Of a stretch of DNA of 48,172 nt, positions 9,887-17,835 are shown piece by piece (position 1 is the first letter of the stretch; every line of letters starts with the position of its first letter). The stretch is from a candidate division KSB1 bacterium (GTDB lineage: Bacteria > Zhuqueibacterota > Zhuqueibacteria > JANLFK01 > Oleimicrobiaceae). The DNA is taken from contig JANLFK010000014.1 of assembly GCA_024655945.1 (NCBI GenBank), positions 57,283 to 105,454 on the forward strand, given 5' to 3'. Both the position numbers and the translations under genes were made by a program. A model generated the notes under the pieces. The model ran no database searches. It was not told the origin of the DNA and saw only the letters and a list, made by a program, of their open reading frames with translations.

Positions 9887-11833
9887 ATGAGACTTCAGCA
9901 GACAGCAATAGCAGGCTTCCTCGTTGTGGTCCTATGCGGGCTTGCCTTTGCGCAGGCAGGTGGCCAGCGCCACCTGTTCACTTACGGCATAGGAGCCCGA
10001 GCATTGGCCTTGGGTGGGGCCTGCGTGGGCGATCCTCGCGATCCCACTGCCTTGTTCTGGAACCCAGGCGGCCTGGACCACTTGGAACGGAAGAGCGTCA
10101 CGACCTTCTACGCGAATCTGCTCTGGGGCGCCAGCTTGCAGTCCGTGGGATTTGTGCTCCCCACCCGCAACGTGGGGACGCTGGGTCTTGGCTACGCGCG
10201 CATCGGAATCGGTGGGGTGCCTGGCCGGAGCGAGCACAATGAACCGGAGGGGACGTTCGGCTTCGAACAAGAAGAGTTCCTCGTCTCCTACGGCAAGCAG
10301 GTTTTCTCCTGGCTGTCCGTGGGGGTAACTGGCAAGTTGGAGCGGCAAGAGTTGGCAGGGTTTACGGCCAGTGCCTTGGGTGCAGACGCCGGCGTGTTGT
10401 GCGCGCTCCCCTTGGACAATTTCCTGCTCCGCGATTTGCGGTTGGGCGTCTCGGTGTGCAATCTGGTCAGCCCGCGCCTGCGACTGACGCGAGCTGAGGG
10501 CGAGGTGGCCGCCGGCGCAGAGCGGTTGCCGGCCATGTTGCGCGCAGGGTTGGCCCGCACGATTCGCACCACCGGCAATGGCAGTGCCGTGGTTGTGCAC
10601 TTTGACGTGGACAAGTCGCAGCATGTGCCAATGCAATTCCACATTGGCAGCGAGTACCTGTTCCGGGGAACGGCCATGCTGCGCGCAGGGTTCAACAATG
10701 GCGCGCCATCGTTTGGTGCCGGACTGGTGTACAGTTCGTTCCAGATCGACTATTCGTACGGCTGGCTTGCCGACCGTGACTTAGACCCGACGCATCGCGT
10801 GTCGGTGACCTTTTCCTTTGGGCCCACCAAACAGGAGATGGTGCGGCGGGCAGAGCTGCGCCGGGCGCAGGAAATCGAAGAGGAAATGCGGGCCCGCCGG
10901 GAATGGGAGCGGCGCCAGACCATTCTCAGTGGCCTCCGAGACGGGCAGGCGGCCCTGGAGCGCGGCGACTACTACGTGGCCTTTCGCGAATTCACCAGGG
11001 TGCTCTCCATCCCGGACAGTGTGGGCCTGGATCCCGACTTGATCGAGGCCCGGCAGGAGGCGCGGGACAAGCTGCGCCTGACGGACGAGCGGCTCCAGGA
11101 GCAGTTTGCGCAGGAAGCTGCACGCCGCGCCCAGGAGCGCGAAATCCAGCGGCGCCAGGCGTTTGTGGAAGAACACTTCAAGAAGGCGCAGGCATTCCTG
11201 GCGCAGAACAACTTTGTGGCCGCCATCCGCGAGTTCGACCGCATCCTGGAGGAGTTTCCCGGACACGCCCAGGCCCTCGAGTTCCGTGACAAGGCCGTGC
11301 AGGAGCAGCGTGCTGCCGCGCAGGGGCTCATCCAGGATGCTGAGCGAGAGGCGCGCAAGACAGGTGGAGCCAACGAAGCTATCCGCATCTACCGGGAGGC
11401 AGCCCGCGTGGCGGATGGGCAAGCCGACTTGGTGAGCCTGGTGGAGGGGCGCATCGCTCGGTTGACGCAACAGCTCAACTTCGACAACCTCTTCCGGCAG
11501 GGACTCGAAGAGAAGCGCAACGGCAACTATGCCGCGGCCGCCGAGGCGTTCAAGCGGGCCATGCAGTTCCAGCCACAGAACCCCGTGGTCCGGCAACACT
11601 ACGAAGAGGCGATGCAGCGGGCCTTGGCCAAGGACGTCGAGCCAGAGGGTCGCGCCCGCGAGCTGTACCGCGAAGGCTACCGGCTCTACCAGCAGAACAA
11701 GTTCGAGGAAGCCTTAGAAAAGTTTGAAGAGGCCAACCGCGTGCAGCCGTACGTGCGCCGCATCCTGCAAGGGATAGACGCCGCCAAAGAGCAGATTGCC
11801 AAGGCTCAAGGGCGCCAGCGTCAGGAGAAGTAG
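9887..11833 (+). CDS. PorV/PorQ-like outer-membrane protein fused to TPR/coiled-coil region
   Basis: The 648-residue product begins with a signal peptide (MRLQQTAIAGFLVVVLCGLAFA). The ATG at 9887 is chosen over upstream in-frame starts because it places this peptide at the N-terminus. Residues ~25-310 resemble the PorV/PorQ (UPF0164) beta-barrel family: the early GARALALGGA and ALFWNPGGL motifs are typical, followed by alternating hydrophobic strands. After about residue 315 the protein turns into charged helices rich in Arg, Glu and Gln, with several TPR-like units (for example AFLAQNNFVAAIREFDRIL and ALEKFEEANRVQP). In known T9SS, PorV shuttles cargo to the attachment complex. Sitting directly behind a T9SS-type cargo gene, this protein may do the same. 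The large periplasm-compatible TPR tail is not part of classical PorV. It ends 6 bases before the phosphatase gene, so the two are probably co-transcribed. Confidence 0.8.
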   Translation: MRLQQTAIAGFLVVVLCGLAFAQAGGQRHLFTYGIGARALALGGACVGDPRDPTALFWNPGGLDHLERKSVTTFYANLLWGASLQSVGFVLPTRNVGTLGLGYARIGIGGVPGRSEHNEPEGTFGFEQEEFLVSYGKQVFSWLSVGVTGKLERQELAGFTASALGADAGVLCALPLDNFLLRDLRLGVSVCNLVSPRLRLTRAEGEVAAGAERLPAMLRAGLARTIRTTGNGSAVVVHFDVDKSQHVPMQFHIGSEYLFRGTAMLRAGFNNGAPSFGAGLVYSSFQIDYSYGWLADRDLDPTHRVSVTFSFGPTKQEMVRRAELRRAQEIEEEMRARREWERRQTILSGLRDGQAALERGDYYVAFREFTRVLSIPDSVGLDPDLIEARQEARDKLRLTDERLQEQFAQEAARRAQEREIQRRQAFVEEHFKKAQAFLAQNNFVAAIREFDRILEEFPGHAQALEFRDKAVQEQRAAAQGLIQDAEREARKTGGANEAIRIYREAARVADGQADLVSLVEGRIARLTQQLNFDNLFRQGLEEKRNGNYAAAAEAFKRAMQFQPQNPVVRQHYEEAMQRALAKDVEPEGRARELYREGYRLYQQNKFEEALEKFEEANRVQPYVRRILQGIDAAKEQIAKAQGRQRQEK

Positions 11834-11839
11834 CGCGAC

Positions 11840-14800
11840 GTGATCCGCACGCCCATAAAAGAGCAGCTGGTTGTCCCAGCCCACATCGACTATCTTGCCG
11901 ACATCCGCGATTTTGTCGCCAAGATCGGGCAGAAGTACGGCTTCTCCAAGCAGGTGATCAACGCCTTCAAGCTGTCCATCGACGAGGCGACGACCAACAT
12001 CATCAAGCATGCGTACCGCGATTGGGAGGGGTCCATCACGGTACGCGCCATTGTCAAGCGCAACAGCCTCACCTTCGTACTCATTGACCAAGGCAAGTAC
12101 TTCGACCCGCGGCGGGTAAAGCCGCCCGACCTCAAGCGCTATGTCAGCATCGGTAAGAAAGGCGGACTCGGCATCTTCATCATGCGCCGCCTGCTGGACG
12201 ATATCGACTACCGCAAGACGGAGGAGGGCAATGAGCTCCGCCTGACCAAGCGGCGTGAGCCGGTGCGGGCGCGGCGCTTCCATGTGCCTTCGCTTTCGCT
12301 CAGCCTCAAGGCGCGCTATTCGGCCATTGCCTGCGCGGCAGTCACGGCCATCGTGACGGCAGGCTACCTGTACTTCTACAGCCAGGAAGACGACAATGCC
12401 CTGCGCGAGGTGCTCGGGCGCGGGGTCCCCATTGCGCAAACCCTCACCAGCAGTATCGCTGCGGACATCAAGGGCAACACCATCGACTTCACCGCAGAAG
12501 TCAGCGCTGGCGAAAAGATTCAGAGCACCATGAGCAGGTTCCCGGAGCTGGTGGTGGATTGTTTCATGGTGGACTCCACGGGCACCGTGCGCGCCGCTTC
12601 GGTCTCCTCGCCCCTCCTCTACGCTCGGTTCGTCTACCCTGCCAAGGTCCGCCGCATCGATGAGCACACGGCGATCTTCGCCTGGGAGGGGAAGGAGGTC
12701 ATCGAGCTTTCGTATCCCCTCTATGCGCAGGAGACCGGGGCACCTGTGGGCAGCACCCACCTGTGGTTGCGCAAAGGAGTGGCTGATGCCATAGCTGCCA
12801 GCCGCCGCAAAGAGAGCCTTCGTCTCGCCCTGGTGGTGCTGGGCATTGGTGTGGCAGGCACTTTCCTGCTGGTCTACGTGGTGCTCAATCCCTTCCGCAA
12901 GTTGGCGCAATGGGTGCGCACGCTCGGACACGAGGAGGTCGAAGACGAGCTCGACATCGACTCCTCCACCGAATTGGGCGAGATCGCCCAGGCGTTCAGC
13001 GATATCACCACCAAGCTCCGCGAGTCGCAGAAGAACTTGGCCGAGCAGGAACGGCTGCGCAAAGAGATGCAGGTGGCCCAGGAGATCCAGCGCACCTTGC
13101 TCCCCACCGAGCTGCCGAAGATCGAAGGCTACTCCATTGCCACCTTTTACGAGGCGGCAAAGGAGGTCGGTGGCGACTATTTCGACTTTGTGGAGGTGGA
13201 CCGCGACACTTTGGGGATCGCCGTGGCTGACGTCTCCGGCAAAGGCGTGCCAGGGTCGTTGGTGATGACCATGATTCGCACCGCGCTGCGCACCGAGGCG
13301 CGGGGTATCTATTCGGCCGCCGAGGTTCTGGCCCGCGTCAACGACTTTGTCATCAACGACATGAAGAAGGGGATGTTCGTTACTGTCTTTTACGCGATTC
13401 TCGACTCCAAGCGGCGCCGCATCAACTACGCCAGTGCCGGACACAACCCCATGATCCTGTATCGCGGCGCCACGCGCAAGACCTACTACTTGAACCCGCA
13501 GGGTTTCCCCATCGGCATCGCCCTGCCGGAGAAGGACTTGTTCCGGCGGACCATCCAGTCCGATACCATCCGCCTTGCGCCGGATGACATTCTCATTCTG
13601 TACACCGACGGCATCACCGAGGCGATGAATCCGCAGCGGGAGATGTTCGGCGATGAGCGCCTTCTGCAAGTGATCCGCGACTACAGCCATTTGCCCGTGG
13701 AGGCGTTCGTCGAGCAGCTGAAGAACGAGCTCCATTCCTTCACCGAGGGCAATCCGCAAAGCGACGACATCACCCTGGTGGCGATCAAGGAGCAGGCCAG
13801 CGCCGAAGTTATCGAGCTGGAGCGTGCCAAACGTGCCTTCGGACTGATGCAGGCAGGCAAGAACCTGCGCGAGGCATGCGCCGAGGCGGGCATCTCCACG
13901 TATGCCATGAGCAAGTACCGCCGCCTGTTCGAAGAGCGCGGCGTCGAGGCGGTGGAGGTGGATGCCGGTGTTGTCCCTGTGGAGGCAAAGCACCTCAGCA
14001 TAGAGGAAAAGACCAAGATCTACGACATCATCCGCGAGCACCCGGAGTACGGGGCCAAGCGCATCGCCGAGGAGTTGGCCACAGAGAAGTACGGCTTCGA
14101 GACGATTTCCGAGGCGGCCATTTACGATGAGTTGGTGCGCAGTCGACTGAACACACGCCAGCTGCGGGAGGCCTTCGTGGCCAAACGTGGCACCAGGCGC
14201 CGCATGAAGCCCCCGGGCACGCCGCTGCTCACCCTGGACGGTCGCGTCATTATCGAAAAGCCGCAGCCCCTGGAGGCGCCCTTGTTGCCGGTCGGTCCAC
14301 CTCCGCGTCGCGAGGAGCGACGCGAGGAACAAGTGCCGCCGCAGCGTGAGCGCCGCGCCGAGCGGGAGAAGACCGCGGAACCGGCACGGGCCACTCCACC
14401 GCGGGAGCCGGAGATCCCCGCGCTTGCGTTCCCAGATATCGAGCTGGAACAGCTCCTCACCGAGCCGTTGGAAGAACTGCTCAGCAAGCCGGTGCCTCCG
14501 GTAAGGGAGCCGGTGCCCGAGGCTGAACCTCCTGCCGTAGAGCAGGAGCCAGAGTTGGCTGAGGAGGAGGCGCCCCCAGTGCCGACCCAGGGCGAGGCCG
14601 TTGAGGAGCTCATCGGCGGGGATGAGTGGTTAGAACTGTTTCAAGAGCTCGAGCCCGCGGCGGAGGCGCCGGAAGAGGCGGAGCCGCAGCAAGAGGCCCC
14701 GCCACAGGCGCCGGAGGGCCACGAGGAGGTGGAAGCCGGCTTCGCCTTCGAAGAACTGGAGCGCTTCTGGGAGGAATCCGTGCCGCCTCCTGCTGCCCCT

Positions 14801-15379
14801 GAGGAAGAGCTGTTGCCCGAGCACGCTCAGGATGCCGAAGAGCGCGCCTTCGCCGAGTTTCTGCAATCGCTGGAAGAGGCGGTCCCCGAAGAGGGTGGCA
14901 ATGGGCGCCAGGAAGGTGCCGCCTCCTTCCACGCAGATCGTGCAGAAGAAGCGCCGTACCGGCAACCCGTGCAAGTGCGCAAAGCCCAAGAAGAACGGTT
15001 GTTGCCCGAAAAGGTGCTGCTCAAGGGCCTGCGTCTCTACCACGCAGAGCGCTATGACGAGGCCATCCAGGAGTTCCGGAGGGTGGTGGAGGAGTACCCG
15101 GATTTCAAGGAAGCACACAGCATCCTGGGCAACGCCTATTTCCGCAACAAGATGTATCTGGAGGCAGCCGAAGAATACCGGAGAGTCAAGGAGATCGACG
15201 CCTCGGACCCCGATGCCTACGAGAACATGGGCGCCATCTACGCCAACCGGGGCGAGTTCGAGAAGGCTATCGCCGAGTGGCAGACGGTGCTGCGCCTCGA
15301 CCCCAGTCGCAAGGACATCGAGAAAAACATCGAGAGAGCGCGGCAGCTTTTGGCCAAGCGCAGCCCTCATGGCAGGTAG
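11840..15379 (+). CDS. Membrane partner-switching regulator: RsbW-like kinase + sensor + HAMP + SpoIIE phosphatase + HTH-like + TPR
   Basis: The 1,179-residue product starts at GTG. Residues 1-140 form a GHKL anti-sigma-kinase domain: N-box E49, N53 and H57, then DQG at 83-85 and GGLGIFIMRRLLD at 108-120. Transmembrane segments lie near 158-180 and 328-350 and flank an extracytoplasmic sensor region. A HAMP-like linker follows to about 400. Residues ~410-650 are a SpoIIE/RsbU-type PP2C phosphatase with metal-binding candidates D446, D464, D590 and D642/D643 (GGDYFDF, VADVSGKG, LYTDGITEA, SDDITLV). Residues ~660-785 look like two helix-turn-helix units. A long Pro/Glu-rich linker (~790-1050) leads to TPRs (~1055-1170). 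In partner switching, such phosphatases dephosphorylate STAS proteins and RsbW kinases phosphorylate them. Both activities appear to be in one polypeptide here, with the STAS protein encoded next. Confidence 0.88.
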   Translation: MIRTPIKEQLVVPAHIDYLADIRDFVAKIGQKYGFSKQVINAFKLSIDEATTNIIKHAYRDWEGSITVRAIVKRNSLTFVLIDQGKYFDPRRVKPPDLKRYVSIGKKGGLGIFIMRRLLDDIDYRKTEEGNELRLTKRREPVRARRFHVPSLSLSLKARYSAIACAAVTAIVTAGYLYFYSQEDDNALREVLGRGVPIAQTLTSSIAADIKGNTIDFTAEVSAGEKIQSTMSRFPELVVDCFMVDSTGTVRAASVSSPLLYARFVYPAKVRRIDEHTAIFAWEGKEVIELSYPLYAQETGAPVGSTHLWLRKGVADAIAASRRKESLRLALVVLGIGVAGTFLLVYVVLNPFRKLAQWVRTLGHEEVEDELDIDSSTELGEIAQAFSDITTKLRESQKNLAEQERLRKEMQVAQEIQRTLLPTELPKIEGYSIATFYEAAKEVGGDYFDFVEVDRDTLGIAVADVSGKGVPGSLVMTMIRTALRTEARGIYSAAEVLARVNDFVINDMKKGMFVTVFYAILDSKRRRINYASAGHNPMILYRGATRKTYYLNPQGFPIGIALPEKDLFRRTIQSDTIRLAPDDILILYTDGITEAMNPQREMFGDERLLQVIRDYSHLPVEAFVEQLKNELHSFTEGNPQSDDITLVAIKEQASAEVIELERAKRAFGLMQAGKNLREACAEAGISTYAMSKYRRLFEERGVEAVEVDAGVVPVEAKHLSIEEKTKIYDIIREHPEYGAKRIAEELATEKYGFETISEAAIYDELVRSRLNTRQLREAFVAKRGTRRRMKPPGTPLLTLDGRVIIEKPQPLEAPLLPVGPPPRREERREEQVPPQRERRAEREKTAEPARATPPREPEIPALAFPDIELEQLLTEPLEELLSKPVPPVREPVPEAEPPAVEQEPELAEEEAPPVPTQGEAVEELIGGDEWLELFQELEPAAEAPEEAEPQQEAPPQAPEGHEEVEAGFAFEELERFWEESVPPPAAPEEELLPEHAQDAEERAFAEFLQSLEEAVPEEGGNGRQEGAASFHADRAEEAPYRQPVQVRKAQEERLLPEKVLLKGLRLYHAERYDEAIQEFRRVVEEYPDFKEAHSILGNAYFRNKMYLEAAEEYRRVKEIDASDPDAYENMGAIYANRGEFEKAIAEWQTVLRLDPSRKDIEKNIERARQLLAKRSPHGR

Positions 15380-15382
15380 AGG

Positions 15383-15402
15383 CAACTTTCGGGTTGACTT
15401 TT
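15383..15402 (+). promoter_or_regulatory. Candidate operator overlapping the -35, copy 1
   Basis: CAACTTTC at 15383-15390, two bases, GTTGA at 15393-15397, then a pyrimidine and TTT. The same element with identical spacing occurs at 19084-19102. CAAC and GTTG form a short dyad spaced by six bases. A regulator-binding role is inferred. Confidence 0.35.
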
Positions 15403-15424
15403 AGGGTGGTTTCTGATATATTTC
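15393..15424 (+). promoter_or_regulatory. Promoter of the STAS gene
   Basis: GTTG at 15393-15396, 20 bases, then TATATTTC at 15417-15424. Read as sigma-70 this is TTGACT-N17-TATATT. It also resembles the Bacteroidetes -33 TTTG / -7 TAnnTTTG type. It sits between the phosphatase and STAS genes, so the STAS gene can be transcribed on its own. Confidence 0.6.
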
Positions 15425-15517
15425 CTTCGGCTTGACACCTTGGGTGAAGGGCAGAGCAGGAGCCCTGCGCATCGCCGAACGGTGTCCTGGTCATTGCACA
15501 TCAGGAGATGCTCGCCT

Positions 15518-16183
15518 ATGGAAGGTATTCAGCTATCTGTGGAGAAGCCGAGCAGCAGGGACGATATCGCCATCATCAAGGTGGGCGGCTACATCGACAC
15601 TACCACCTCGGCCGAACTGGAGCATTCGCTCTCCTCGCTGCTCAAGGCCGGTACCTACAACGTCATCATCGAGCTTGCCAATGTCGACTACATCAGTAGC
15701 GCGGGCTGGGGCATCTTCATTAGCGAGATCAAAGGCATTCGGGAGAAAGGGGGAGACCTCAAACTGGTGGGCATGATCCCCGATGTCTACGAGGTCTTTG
15801 AGCTCCTGGAGTTCCACTACATCCTCAAAGCCTTCGACACCGTGGAAGAGGCCATCAGGGACTTTGATGCCGAGGCCAGGGCCAAGGGGCGCGTGGTGGT
15901 GCCGGTAGGCGAGGAGCAGGGTGGTCGCGGCTGGGAGTCGGCCGGAGCCACGATGGCGACTGCCTCTGCCGAGCGCCAACAGGAGGAAGAGGCCATCGTC
16001 GAGAAGATCAAGCGGGTGGTGGCTGAGTTTCCTGAGGCCGGTACCGCCAAGATACTCAAGGAGCTCAACACCCCTCGCTTCGGTAACGTCAAACTTGGGT
16101 GGTTCCAGATTCGCAAGTACCTCAAGCAGCTGGACCTCGACTCGAAGAAGAAACGGCAAGATTTTGCTCGGCCGTCGTCTTGA
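15518..16183 (+). CDS. STAS-domain anti-anti-sigma factor with C-terminal HTH-like extension
   Basis: The product is 221 residues. ATG 15518 is preceded by AGGAG at 15503-15507, and the STAS fold starts immediately after it, so in-frame starts further upstream are unlikely. Residues 1-115 are a STAS domain with the phospho-site region DYISSAGWGIF, where S60/S61 replace the usual DSSG. In partner switching the unphosphorylated STAS protein sequesters an RsbW-like kinase and frees sigma factor. Residues ~158-216 form an additional helical segment that aligns by eye with residues ~722-780 of the preceding phosphatase: shared PExG, then an AKRI/AKIL-like helix, EELxT/KELNT, and a later aliphatic helix. 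This extension is not part of ordinary SpoIIAA/RsbV proteins. It is the likely direct partner of the upstream kinase/phosphatase. A hairpin follows at 16211. Confidence 0.85.
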   Translation: MEGIQLSVEKPSSRDDIAIIKVGGYIDTTTSAELEHSLSSLLKAGTYNVIIELANVDYISSAGWGIFISEIKGIREKGGDLKLVGMIPDVYEVFELLEFHYILKAFDTVEEAIRDFDAEARAKGRVVVPVGEEQGGRGWESAGATMATASAERQQEEEAIVEKIKRVVAEFPEAGTAKILKELNTPRFGNVKLGWFQIRKYLKQLDLDSKKKRQDFARPSS

Positions 16184-16210
16184 ACTGGCCTTATACTCCG
16201 GCGAGCGGTG

Positions 16211-16236
16211 AGAGGCAGATGCAGGTCTGCCTCTTT
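16211..16236 (+). terminator. Hairpin, probable terminator after the STAS gene
   Basis: A perfect 9-bp stem, AGAGGCAGA (16211-16219) and TCTGCCTCT (16226-16234), encloses a 6-base loop and is followed by a short T-containing tail. It lies 27 bases after the STAS stop and before bioY. The U-tract is weak. Confidence 0.5.
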
Positions 16237-16269
16237 CAGTATGTGGACAGGTGAGGATAGCGCAGTTCA

Positions 16270-16845
16270 GTGCTAAGGACGGTGAACAGACAAAGGAAGG
16301 CACTCCCCCTGGTGTTGGCTGGCGCGGTGGCTGGGCTCACGGCGGTGGGGGCGTATGTGCGCCTGCCCATGTGGCCGGTGCCCATCACGCTGCAAACGCT
16401 GTTCGTGTTTCTGGGCGGCAGTCTGCTTCCGGCTGGGTATGCCTTGGCTGCCCAGCTCGTCTACCTGGGTTGCGGGCTGATGGGGCTGCCGGTTTTCGCC
16501 ACGGGCGCAGGCCTGGGTGTGGTGCTGCAACCCACGTTTGGCTACCTTCTGGCGTTTCCGTTGGCGAGCGCCCTCGTGTCGAGGTTGGTGCATCAGCGGG
16601 GCCAGTGGCATAGCCAAATCCCTTCATGGGGGCGCCTCGTGCTGGCAAACAGCGGCGCCGCGTTGCTGGTCCTGGTCTTAGGCGTCAGCTACCTCTATTT
16701 CACCCTCAATGTGGTAGTAGCACGACGGATGAGCCTCGGGGTGGCCTTGTGGTCGGGTGCGGCGGTCTTTTTGCCAGGGGAGGCGCTGAAGGTGGTCGTG
16801 GTGAGCTTGGTGGTGCGTAAGGTGTGGCGGGTAATGCAGACATAG
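16270..16845 (+). CDS. bioY: BioY family biotin transporter (S component)
   Basis: The 191-residue, very hydrophobic protein has about six membrane segments. The N-terminal part carries the BioY signature PVPITLQ (36-42) followed by FVFLGG. GLPVF and QPTFGYLLAFP further on are also typical. BioY is the substrate-binding membrane subunit for biotin uptake, working alone or with the ECF energising module. No ecfA or ecfT gene is in this window. The start is uncertain: GTG at 16270 is used, and GTG at 16282 would also fit. The next gene follows after 12 bases, so it likely heads a short operon with the two sugar kinases, a pairing with no obvious metabolic logic. Confidence 0.88.
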   Translation: MLRTVNRQRKALPLVLAGAVAGLTAVGAYVRLPMWPVPITLQTLFVFLGGSLLPAGYALAAQLVYLGCGLMGLPVFATGAGLGVVLQPTFGYLLAFPLASALVSRLVHQRGQWHSQIPSWGRLVLANSGAALLVLVLGVSYLYFTLNVVVARRMSLGVALWSGAAVFLPGEALKVVVVSLVVRKVWRVMQT

Positions 16846-16857
16846 AGAGGGAAGACT

Positions 16858-17829
16858 ATGGCACTGGTGGTCGGAATAGACGGAGGTGGCACACGAACCC
16901 GGGCCCTGCTGGCGAAGGAAAGCGGCGAAGTCCTGGCGCAGGCGGAGGCTGGCGTGTCGAACGTGCAGGTGGTCGGGCCCGACAAGTTGCCGGGCGTGAT
17001 TGCAGAGGTGCTGCAGGCATTGCAGGAAAGGAGCGGTCTCGCGAGCCTCCTGCCGGATCACATGTACCTCGGCCTGGCAGGGGCAGGCAGGCCCGGCGAC
17101 CGCGAGGCAGCCCAGCAGGCGCTCGGCAGAGCAGGCCTGGCACGGGCCCTCACCGTGGACACCGATGCCAGCATCGCCTTGGCTGGAGCTTTTCCCGAAG
17201 GCCCTGGCATCATCATCATTGCCGGCACCGGCAGCATCTGCTTCGGTAAGTCGGCGGACGGCCAGGTAGTGCGCTGCGGAGGGTGGGGCTACCTGTTGGG
17301 CGACGAAGGGAGCGGCTACTTCTTGGGGCGCGAGGCGCTCCTTGCCGCCCTCAAGGACTTGGACGGCAGGGGGCCGGCCACCTCCTTACGGCCTCGCCTG
17401 GAACGGGCCTGTGGGGTGGAGCGCATCGACCAGGTGATTTCGCGGGTGTATGGCGGAGACCTCGACCGAGCGGCGATTGCCTCCTCTGCCCCCATGGTTT
17501 TTGAGGAGGCGGCCGCCGGCGACCAGGTGGCACGGGACATTGTTGCGCTCACCGGGCGTGAACTGGGCAAGATGGCCGCCACCGTCGCGCGTAGACTGGG
17601 TTTGGAGGGCGGAGAAGTAAAGGTCGCGCTGGTGGGCAGCGTGTTCAAGCAGAGGCCGGTCCTGGAGCCGTTCATGCGCGAAGAGTTGGACAAAGTCTCG
17701 GCAAGGGTGAGCATCGACTGGCCCAGGTTCGAGCCGGTGGCCGGCGCGGTCATCCTGGCATTGCAGAAGGCCGGCATCCCGGTCACCGAGGAGGTCCTGG
17801 CTAAGCTGCACCGGGGCCAGCAGGCGTAG
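16858..17829 (+). CDS. BadF/BadG/BcrA/BcrD-type ATPase, probable N-acetylglucosamine kinase
   Basis: The 323-residue protein has an ASKHA fold. The phosphate-1 loop is GIDGGGTRTR near residues 6-15, the mid-protein loop is IIAGTGSICFG, and RCGGWGYLLGDEGSG follows; all match the BadF/NagK-like family. These enzymes phosphorylate amino sugars, chiefly GlcNAc, in the cytoplasm. The anmK gene starts 6 bases downstream, which fits a role in reusing GlcNAc and anhydro-MurNAc from cell-wall turnover. A different amino sugar or a glucosamine kinase role cannot be excluded from sequence alone. A start codon preceded by GAGAGGGAAG gives a normal ribosome site. Confidence 0.82.
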   Translation: MALVVGIDGGGTRTRALLAKESGEVLAQAEAGVSNVQVVGPDKLPGVIAEVLQALQERSGLASLLPDHMYLGLAGAGRPGDREAAQQALGRAGLARALTVDTDASIALAGAFPEGPGIIIIAGTGSICFGKSADGQVVRCGGWGYLLGDEGSGYFLGREALLAALKDLDGRGPATSLRPRLERACGVERIDQVISRVYGGDLDRAAIASSAPMVFEEAAAGDQVARDIVALTGRELGKMAATVARRLGLEGGEVKVALVGSVFKQRPVLEPFMREELDKVSARVSIDWPRFEPVAGAVILALQKAGIPVTEEVLAKLHRGQQA

Positions 17830-17835
17830 GGGCGC

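Noticed and set aside
11714-14332. Very long open frame on the minus strand (about 870 codons) opposite the phosphatase gene
   Set aside because: It lies entirely within well-supported plus-strand genes. Its translation is low-complexity His/Leu/Gly/Ala-rich with no family motif. It is a by-product of high GC and strong codon bias.
15440-15517. Longer N-terminus for the STAS protein
   Set aside because: No ribosome site at the upstream start, and the added residues have no STAS similarity. ATG 15518 has AGGAG at a proper distance.
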